From: Verrucomicrobiota bacterium
GTDB lineage: Bacteria; Verrucomicrobiota; Lentisphaeria; Victivallales; Victivallaceae
Length of the DNA: 12,595 bases
Direction: 5' to 3'
NCBI GenBank assembly: GCA_023459755.1
Contig: JAEWSS010000289.1
Coordinates: 1 to 12,595 of the forward strand
A model generated the notes under the pieces. The model was given only the letters and a program-made list of their open reading frames with translations. It made no database searches and was not told the DNA's origin. This document shows, piece after piece, positions 7,543 to 12,595 of the stretch; the first letter of the stretch is position 1, and each line of letters opens with the position of its first letter. A program made the position numbers and the translations under genes.

Positions 7543-8824
7543 ACTGCGCAACACGGCGCCCTATATCCGTGAAATTGTCAAAAAACTTCAGGACGCCGGC
7601 TACGAGGCCTATATTGTCGGCGGCGCCGTCCGGGATCTGCTGCTTAACCGCACCCCGAAAGACTACGACATCTCCACCGCGGCCACACCGCAGGAGATAC
7701 GCAACGTTTTCGGTCGCCGCCAGGCCCGCATAATCGGCAAACGGTTCCGGTTGGTTCATTTGCACATCGGGCGGGAAATCATTGAAATATCAACCTTCCG
7801 CCGCCGCCCGAACAGTCAGGGAACCGTGCCGGAAAAACTGGCCGACACCGATATTCCAGATCACATGATCTTTGACGACAACGACTTCGGAACCGCGCAG
7901 GAGGACGCTTTCCGGCGCGACTTTACCGTCAACGCATTGTTTTACGACCCGGTGGTGGACAACCTTATTGATTACACCGGGCTGGGGGTGGATGACATCC
8001 GCAACCGCATCGTCCGCATTATAGGCAACGGCGTTGAGCGCTTTGAAGAAGATCCCGTGCGGTTGCTCCGCGCCCTGAAACTGGTCGGGCAGTACGGCTT
8101 CAGTTTCGACGACGGAACCGAAGCGGCGCTGATCGCTTCGATTCCGCTGATCCAACATGCCGCCCAGTCGCGGCTCAGTCTCGAACTTGAGAAGATACTG
8201 ACCTCAAGTTATTCCGACCGCATCCTGGCCGCATTTCAGCGCTACGGCTTCCTGAAATATTTCCTGCCGTTTCTGGCCGACCACTGGAATGATGAACTTT
8301 GCGTCCGCAGCATGCAGATGCTTTCCTGCCGCAACCGGCGGGTCATGGCCGAACGCTACCGCAACTCGATTTCCGTAGCCACCGCCACAATCGCCCTGCC
8401 GTTTGTGGCCGCCCATTTCGGCGCCCGCGAAGCCGGAATGCTGTGGGACGCCAAGGCCGGCGCCACCGAAAGCGAAATCGCCGACGTAATTCATGAAGTT
8501 TTCCGTCCCCATGCCATCGTGCGCCGGGTGACCTGTTCGGCGGCCAGAATGCTGTTCCTCCAGCCGCATATGCTGGAATGCAAACGAGTATCACGTGTTG
8601 CGGCGAGCAAAAGCATGCCGCATGCCCGCGAACTGCTATACATCCAAAACGAGCTGTGGTGGCATCGTTCCGACTTGATCGAAGTCTGGGAGCGCCAGAA
8701 AGTCAGACCGATGGAGGACGACGGCGACAACCCGAATTCCGATATGGCGGATAATTCCGCCGCACCGCGCCGCCGGCGGCCGCGCCGCAGAAGCCGACGC
8801 CCGGATACACGGCAGGAGCAATGA
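7535..8824 (+). CDS. pcnB: Poly(A) polymerase I (class II nucleotidyltransferase)
   Basis: Adds poly(A) tails to RNA 3' ends, which marks RNAs for exonuclease decay in bacteria. At 429 residues it is close to E. coli PcnB. The nucleotidyltransferase head begins with VGGAVRDLLL and TPKDYDISTAATP; the catalytic carboxylates are D43 and D45 with E84 in EISTFRRRP. IIGKRFRLVHL (66-76) fits the motif I recall as separating bacterial poly(A) polymerases from CCA-adding enzymes. RRDFTVNALFYDP and RFEEDPVRLLRALKL are the next family blocks. The C-terminus is disordered and ends in an arginine-rich tail (411-429), as in E. coli PcnB. The ATG at 7535 lies inside the nadB end (8-nt overlap), with GGAG 11 nt upstream. 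The stop overlaps the next start in ATGA. A CCA-adding role is the main alternative, and I think it less likely. Confidence 0.92.
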   Translation: MIRLRNTAPYIREIVKKLQDAGYEAYIVGGAVRDLLLNRTPKDYDISTAATPQEIRNVFGRRQARIIGKRFRLVHLHIGREIIEISTFRRRPNSQGTVPEKLADTDIPDHMIFDDNDFGTAQEDAFRRDFTVNALFYDPVVDNLIDYTGLGVDDIRNRIVRIIGNGVERFEEDPVRLLRALKLVGQYGFSFDDGTEAALIASIPLIQHAAQSRLSLELEKILTSSYSDRILAAFQRYGFLKYFLPFLADHWNDELCVRSMQMLSCRNRRVMAERYRNSISVATATIALPFVAAHFGAREAGMLWDAKAGATESEIADVIHEVFRPHAIVRRVTCSAARMLFLQPHMLECKRVSRVAASKSMPHARELLYIQNELWWHRSDLIEVWERQKVRPMEDDGDNPNSDMADNSAAPRRRRPRRRSRRPDTRQEQ

Positions 8825-10002
8825 CCGCACAACTGGAAAAATCGATCTGCTATGTAGCAACAACCGGCAAATGTCTGGCTCTTTTTTTGCTGCCGCAGGT
8901 CAAATATCTTGCTGCGCACGGCTGGCGGGTGGCGGTGGTCGCCGACGAAAACGCCAGATTGCGCCGTGAGTTGCCGCCGGAAGTTGAATATCATGTGCTG
9001 CCGATGACGCGCGGAGTCGATTTTTTCGGCGCATTACGCCACATTTTCGCGCTGCGGAAAATTTTTATCGCCGGACGCTTCACCTTTGTTCACTATTTTA
9101 TGCCCAATGCCGCGTTTTATGCGTCGATCGCCGCAAAACTGGCCGGAACGCCGTTCCGATATTATCAGCTCGGCGGCCTGCGCTACTCGGCGGCCGGCGG
9201 ACTTAAACGCTTTCTGCTGAAAACCATCGAACGCATTGCCTGCGGCTGCTCGACCCGGATTATCTCGGTCAGCCGCGGCAATCTCGAAACCGCAGCGGCC
9301 GACCGGATATTCGACCGTAAAAAAGCGATCGTTCTCGGTCACGGCGGCAGCAAGGCGGTTGATCTCACACTATTCGATCCGGCGAAAAAAACGGCGTGGC
9401 GGCAAATGAGGCGGCGCGAACTCGGCATCGGAGAAAACGACATGGTAATCGGCTTCGCCGGTTCGATCCGGCGCGACAAAGGCTCCGGCGAACTCATCGA
9501 GGCATTTTCTATTTTGCGGCGCGCCGTGCCCGACCTGAAACTCCTGCTTATCGGAGACCGCGATTTCTATTCCACCATCGCCAAACCGCAGCGGCTTTTT
9601 GCGGAATCGGAACCGGACGTGATTTTTGTGCCGCCGCTCGACGGACCGTCCACCGGCATCGATTTTGAAGACGTCCCCTCCTATGAGGCTTGTCTGGACA
9701 TTCTCGCGTTCCCCAGCTACCGCGAAGGTCTGCCGAACGTGGTGCTGGAATGCGAAGCGCTGGAAATTCCGGTGGTCGCCGCCGACGTGCCCGGCACTCC
9801 GGACGCCATGCCGGAAACCGCCGCGCCTTTACTGGTTCCGGCCCGCTCGCCGGAAAAACTCGCTGAAAAACTGCTGGAGCTGATTCTTGCCCCGGAATCG
9901 CGGCGCGATTATGGAAAAAAAGGACGCGATTTTGTGGAAAAATATTTTAATCAGGCTATCTTAATGGAGGAAATACTCCGGGAAAAAGAGGCCAACTTAT
10001 GA
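8821..10002 (+). CDS. Glycosyltransferase, GT-B fold, family 4 type
   Basis: Probable retaining glycosyltransferase that moves a sugar from a nucleotide-sugar onto a lipid-linked or surface glycan on the cytoplasmic side. The 393-residue protein has the two GT-B halves. The N-terminal acceptor half starts with ICYVATTGKCLALFLLPQ and contains GLRYSAAGGLKRFLLKTIER and the VSRGN stretch. The C-terminal donor half starts near GFAGSIRRDKGSGELIEAF and carries the family EX7E motif (E302 and E310 in REGLPNVVLE), then PVVAADVPGTPD. No signal peptide or clear membrane helix is visible. The start ATG 8821 overlaps the pcnB stop (ATGA); GGAG at 8815-8818 is only 2 nt from the ATG, so translation probably relies on coupling with pcnB. 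The style resembles capsule or exopolysaccharide transferases. Together with the acyltransferase two genes on, this suggests envelope glycolipid work, but donor and acceptor are unknown. Confidence 0.9.
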   Translation: MTAQLEKSICYVATTGKCLALFLLPQVKYLAAHGWRVAVVADENARLRRELPPEVEYHVLPMTRGVDFFGALRHIFALRKIFIAGRFTFVHYFMPNAAFYASIAAKLAGTPFRYYQLGGLRYSAAGGLKRFLLKTIERIACGCSTRIISVSRGNLETAAADRIFDRKKAIVLGHGGSKAVDLTLFDPAKKTAWRQMRRRELGIGENDMVIGFAGSIRRDKGSGELIEAFSILRRAVPDLKLLLIGDRDFYSTIAKPQRLFAESEPDVIFVPPLDGPSTGIDFEDVPSYEACLDILAFPSYREGLPNVVLECEALEIPVVAADVPGTPDAMPETAAPLLVPARSPEKLAEKLLELILAPESRRDYGKKGRDFVEKYFNQAILMEEILREKEANL

Positions 10003-10916
10003 TTTCAGAACAACTTTCATTCAGCTGGAACCTTCAGGACGAACCGCAAAATCAGCCCGTGGCGCCAACCACAGACCCCGCCGATACCGCAGCCGAACCT
10101 CAACCCGAATGCGCCGCGGCATCAGGACAACCGGCCACCGCCCTCCCCGGGCAACGTCATCCGACCAAGGCCGAACTGCGACAGGCGGCACTGGCATTTC
10201 TCGCCGCGCGGGAGCAAAGCGCGGTGGCGTCCCAAGTCAGGCTCCGCCAGCAGAGACTTATCGTCGGCGCGGCCGGAGTGCGGATTGAACCGCACGGCAG
10301 ACATAAATACAGTATTCCGGTCAGCGTAACGTTGGTGGACATTTTCGACAACCGCCAGGAATGTCTTCCGGCCTGCGCCGGATATGAAACACTGCTGGAA
10401 AAACTCGGCGTCCTTGAACAGGAAAAACTGGCAATGGAGGAAAATATCCGTCGGGATGAGCCGCAACTGAAAATTTCCGGTGACCTGTTCGCCGAAAACG
10501 GCTGCGCCAATTACGACTATCGCGCCAGTAAAATGCATCCGTATGACGCGCTGCTGCGGAAAATCGACCGCACCCGCCACAGCCTTTACAAGGGCAGCCG
10601 CATGGAAAATATCCGTCGGGTCAACGCCGCCGACCGGCTCTATCTCGCAGTGCCCAAAGACCTGGTCGCGCCGCACGAACTGGCTCCCGGCTGGGGATTG
10701 ATCTATATTGATGACGATCTGGATTGTTCCGTCGTTGCCGAAGCACCGGCGCAAACCGAATTCGTCAACGCCGAAGCCCGCGCGCATCTGGCCATGAACA
10801 TCGCACGGGCGACGCTTGACAATGTTCTGTTCGCCAATGGAATAAGACTTAACGAAGACCGGTCGGCTGAACGGTTTGCCATACCGCGGCGCCGGCGTCG
10901 CAGAAAAACGGAGTAA
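9999..10916 (+). CDS. Uncharacterised protein, possible divergent nuclease-fold domain
   Basis: I do not recognise a named family with certainty. The 305-residue protein has a low-complexity N-terminus rich in Pro, Ala, Gln and Thr (about 15-55), a first conserved-looking block from about 57 (TKAELRQAALAFLAAREQSA) through SVTLVDIFDNRQECLPACAG, a charged helical stretch around 130-155, and a second block from about 160. That block holds YDYRASK (172-178) and RLYLAVPKDLVAPHELAPGW (213-232) with GLIYID after it. The latter is reminiscent of the C-terminal part of MmcB-like and other PD-(D/E)XK nuclease-fold proteins. The usual D...ExK catalytic residues are not evident, so any such domain would be divergent or inactive; this is inference. 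The tail IPRRRRRRKTE suggests nucleic-acid contact. The start ATG 9999 overlaps the previous stop in ATGA, with AGAGG 7 nt upstream. A 17-bp direct repeat lies within the gene. It ends 1 nt before the next start. Confidence 0.85.
   Translation: MISEQLSFSWNLQDEPQNQPVAPTTDPADTAAEPQPECAAASGQPATALPGQRHPTKAELRQAALAFLAAREQSAVASQVRLRQQRLIVGAAGVRIEPHGRHKYSIPVSVTLVDIFDNRQECLPACAGYETLLEKLGVLEQEKLAMEENIRRDEPQLKISGDLFAENGCANYDYRASKMHPYDALLRKIDRTRHSLYKGSRMENIRRVNAADRLYLAVPKDLVAPHELAPGWGLIYIDDDLDCSVVAEAPAQTEFVNAEARAHLAMNIARATLDNVLFANGIRLNEDRSAERFAIPRRRRRRKTE
10439..10455 (+). repeat. 17-bp exact direct repeat, copy 1
   Basis: GGAAAATATCCGTCGGG occurs here and again at 10604-10620, 165 bp apart, inside the same gene and in the same reading frame. 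Both copies encode ENIRR, here preceded by Glu. The match is exact; whether it reflects a small internal duplication or chance is not known. Confidence 0.8.
10604..10620 (+). repeat. 17-bp exact direct repeat, copy 2
   Basis: Second copy of the GGAAAATATCCGTCGGG repeat of 10439-10455, also read as ENIRR and here preceded by Met. Confidence 0.8.
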
Positions 10917-10917
10917 G

Positions 10918-11928
10918 ATGAAAAACATTCGCTATCTGTTGGAGTTCGCCGCAGTTTGGTGCGGTTACCGAATACTGAGACTGTTGCCGCATTCGCTCGT
11001 AAAATTCAACGCGCATATCGGAGCGTTCTTTTTCGCCCTGATTCCCGGCGCAATGAAGGTGGCGACCGCCAATATTCATACCGCATTCCCGGAAAAAAGC
11101 GCCGGCGAATGTCGCAGAATCGCCCGAAAAAGTTTTTTTCATCTGGTGTTCAATATCTCCGAATTTCTCTGGATGTCCGGCAGTAAGCGCCGGATCGAAC
11201 GCTGGACCACCATCCCGGAACCACTGCGCGGCGAACTCCGCCGTCATGTTGCGGAAGGTCGAAGAATCATTTTCATCAATCCCCACCTCGGCTCGTGGGA
11301 GGGATCGGGAATCATGGCGCCGCATTTCGTGGAAATGAATATGGTCGCGGTGGTAAAGCAGATTCGCAATCCGTATCTCGACCGGCTGTTTAACGGCGGC
11401 GGCCGCAAACTCGAAGCAGGCGTCCGCCTGGTGTACAGCAAAGGCGCCATGCGGGGCGCACTGAAAGGACTGCGGGACGGATATGGAATCGGCATCTTAA
11501 TCGATCAGAACACCAGAGTGCGGGACGGCGGAGTATTCGTCGATTTCTTCGGATTGCCCTGTCCGTGCAGCAGCGCGCCGCCCGTACTGGTTGATTATTG
11601 CCGCAAAAACAACATCCCGGTCGTAATTTATATCGGCGCCAGTCTGCGCGAAGACAACGGAGTTGTCGCCGCAAGAGCGGTAACACTCCGGCGGCCATAT
11701 GAAGATTACAAGTCAAACGCGGAAATGCTTCAGGAGATAATTGAAGTTTCCGAAGGCTATATCCGCAGCAAGCCGGAACAGTATCTGTGGTTTTATAAGC
11801 GTTTTCAATATATTCCCCACGGAATTGACGAAGTCCGCCGCCGACGTTACCCGTATTACGCCATTGAGCCGGGCGAGCGGTTCTACAGCAAAATCGCGGC
11901 AACCGACGCGCACAATGGAAAAGCATAA
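10918..11928 (+). CDS. LpxL/HtrB-family lipid acyltransferase
   Basis: Probable inner-membrane enzyme that adds a secondary acyl chain to lipid A or a related glycolipid. The 336-residue protein has an N-terminal hydrophobic segment (about 20-50, including HIGAFFFALIPGA) as membrane anchor, then the family's KVATANIHTAFPEKSAGEC stretch. The catalytic H(X)4E motif is in NPHLGSWEG, with H123 and E128. IDQNTR, with DFFGLPCPCSSAPPVL shortly after, and QYLWFYKRFQY near the C-terminus match late blocks of the family. The start is ATG 10918, which has GGAG four nt upstream and follows the previous stop by 1 nt; the reading from 10876 would extend back into the preceding gene and lacks family features. 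It is last in the five-gene operon. With the GT4 enzyme two genes before, it suggests envelope glycolipid modification. Acyl donor and acceptor are unknown, so I give no lpxL/lpxM symbol. Confidence 0.9.
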   Translation: MKNIRYLLEFAAVWCGYRILRLLPHSLVKFNAHIGAFFFALIPGAMKVATANIHTAFPEKSAGECRRIARKSFFHLVFNISEFLWMSGSKRRIERWTTIPEPLRGELRRHVAEGRRIIFINPHLGSWEGSGIMAPHFVEMNMVAVVKQIRNPYLDRLFNGGGRKLEAGVRLVYSKGAMRGALKGLRDGYGIGILIDQNTRVRDGGVFVDFFGLPCPCSSAPPVLVDYCRKNNIPVVIYIGASLREDNGVVAARAVTLRRPYEDYKSNAEMLQEIIEVSEGYIRSKPEQYLWFYKRFQYIPHGIDEVRRRRYPYYAIEPGERFYSKIAATDAHNGKA

Positions 11929-12026
11929 AAAAAACGCCGCCGGAGACGGATGGATTTGTTTTTTGGATTTTGCGGATTATATTATTGTATATAACGATAT
12001 GAATAAACAACCGGAGAAGCGCAGTC
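11929..12026 (+). promoter_or_regulatory. AT-rich intergenic region, probable promoter of the lipoprotein gene
   Basis: This is a 98-nt gap after the operon. The second half is AT-rich and contains TATATT (11978-11983) and TATATA/TATAAC (11988-11995) as possible -10 hexamers. No convincing -35 sits at 17 bp, so the promoter is assigned to the region and not to a site. GGAG at 12013-12016 is the likely ribosome binding site for the lipoprotein gene, 10 nt before its ATG. No convincing terminator follows the operon's last stop. Confidence 0.4.
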
Positions 12027-12566
12027 ATGAAGTTTCACATGTTTTTTACCATGCTGCTGGTACTTTTGACAACAGGATGTTCATTTTTTGAATCCTCCAC
12101 CCAGCTTGTTGCAATCAACGTCACACCGCGCGACGCCACCGTAATCGCCAACGGACTCGCCTACACCGGGTCTCCGATGTTTATCGAAATCAAACGCAGC
12201 AAAGAATTAATGCTGCTGATTTATAAGCCCGGCTATGAAAGTCAAAGTTATGTGGTCGGCAATCATCTCAGCACCTCCGGCATTCTGGATGCCTGCGGCA
12301 GTATTTTCATCGTTCCGTTATTTGCGCTGACCACCAATGGCGCCTGGGCGCTTGACGAAACCAATTTGCGCTTTGTCTTGAAACCCCTGCCGCCGGAAAA
12401 AGAAATCGCCGAGGCCAAGGCCGCGGCAATTACCGCGACAATCACAACCACCGAGCAACCGGTTGAAAGCAATGGCGCCGAGAACGATGACAAATCGCTG
12501 ACAACTGAATCCGCGGAAGCACCTTCGGCTCCGCCCGCCGACCAAAGCGATGCCCCCCAAAACTAA
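12027..12566 (+). CDS. Lipoprotein with a PEGA-like domain
   Basis: A 179-residue predicted lipoprotein of unknown function. Residues 1-17 form a short signal peptide (MKFHMFFTMLLVLLTTG) and C18 is the probable lipidated cysteine; the lipobox is TTGC with Thr at -3, where Leu is commonest. Residues about 28-75 (INVTPRDATVIANG, then SPMFIEIKRSK and YKPGYES) resemble a PEGA-type beta domain, often found in surface proteins. A hydrophobic GSIFIVPLFALTTNGAW stretch follows. From about 120 the protein is low-complexity, rich in Ala, Glu, Thr, Pro and Ser, and probably disordered. It is set apart from the upstream operon by an AT-rich gap and is probably its own transcription unit. If Lnt is active it would be triacylated and placed in the outer or inner membrane. 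An ATG at residue 5 is an alternative start. PEGA is my judgement from sequence pattern. Confidence 0.85.
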   Translation: MKFHMFFTMLLVLLTTGCSFFESSTQLVAINVTPRDATVIANGLAYTGSPMFIEIKRSKELMLLIYKPGYESQSYVVGNHLSTSGILDACGSIFIVPLFALTTNGAWALDETNLRFVLKPLPPEKEIAEAKAAAITATITTTEQPVESNGAENDDKSLTTESAEAPSAPPADQSDAPQN

Positions 12567-12569
12567 TCT

Positions 12570-12587
12570 GAATCCGAATGCGGACTC
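12570..12587 (+). terminator. Weak hairpin after the lipoprotein gene, cut near window end
   Basis: GAATCCG and CGGACTC can pair over 6 of 7 positions around the loop AATG, starting 4 nt after the TAA. A U-tract is not seen before the window ends, so its role as a terminator is only possible. Confidence 0.25.
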
Positions 12588-12595
12588 TGCCGTTC

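Noticed and set aside
10122..10928. 268-codon open frame on the minus strand
   Set aside because: It covers the orphan gene in antisense. The plus-strand gene has ATGA coupling, a Shine-Dalgarno and a 1-nt junction to the next gene, so the plus strand is the coding one.
11937..11964. Possible terminator after the five-gene operon
   Set aside because: CCG-GAGA-CGG gives only a 3-bp stem before a T-rich run that starts several bases later; too weak to call.
11915..12091. Possible 58-residue small ORF starting MEKHKKNAAG
   Set aside because: It overlaps both the acyltransferase end and the lipoprotein start, has no clear ribosome site and no recognisable features.

Overview
The window is an ordinary, dense stretch of bacterial chromosome. 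It carries ten protein genes (the first cut by the window edge), no RNA genes that I can recognise, and no mobile-element or CRISPR signatures. Apolipoprotein N-acyltransferase (Lnt), an LpxL/HtrB-type acyltransferase, a lipoprotein and a PcnB-type poly(A) polymerase point to a Gram-negative (diderm) host. Coding DNA is GC-rich and the main intergenic regions are strikingly AT-rich. RNase Y together with PcnB, and the style of the HIT, PEGA-like lipoprotein and orphan proteins, would fit a PVC-superphylum bacterium such as a Lentisphaerota member. That placement is an inference, not something the sequence proves.

Layout. (1) Bases 1-3410, plus strand: the 3' part of rny (RNase Y), then alr (alanine racemase), then a class-3-like aldehyde dehydrogenase. 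They are spaced 19 and 4 nt apart and are probably one transcript. (2) Bases 3411-3530: a 120-nt gap between convergent genes, holding a large inverted-repeat structure that probably ends transcription from both sides. (3) Bases 3531-5767, minus strand: lnt followed by a HIT-family nucleotide hydrolase/transferase whose strong Shine-Dalgarno overlaps the lnt stop. (4) Bases 5768-5883: an AT-rich divergent control region. (5) Bases 5884-11928, plus strand: a tight five-gene operon, nadB-pcnB-glycosyltransferase-orphan protein-LpxL-like acyltransferase, with overlaps of 8, 4 and 4 nt and a last gap of 1 nt. (6) Bases 11929-12026: an AT-rich gap that probably holds a promoter. (7) Bases 12027-12566: a lipoprotein with a PEGA-like domain.

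How they fit together. Envelope biogenesis recurs throughout: D-alanine for peptidoglycan (alr), lipoprotein acylation (lnt), glycan assembly (GT4 enzyme), lipid acylation (LpxL-like) and a lipoprotein that Lnt would modify. RNA turnover appears twice, as RNase Y (endonuclease) and poly(A) polymerase (3' tailing). nadB begins de novo NAD synthesis.

The least explained parts are the 305-residue orphan protein at 9999-10916, which has a faint nuclease-like C-terminal motif and an arginine-rich tail, and the structured convergent intergenic element at 3431-3509. I do not see a clear new multi-gene system. These two are the best candidates for something undescribed.
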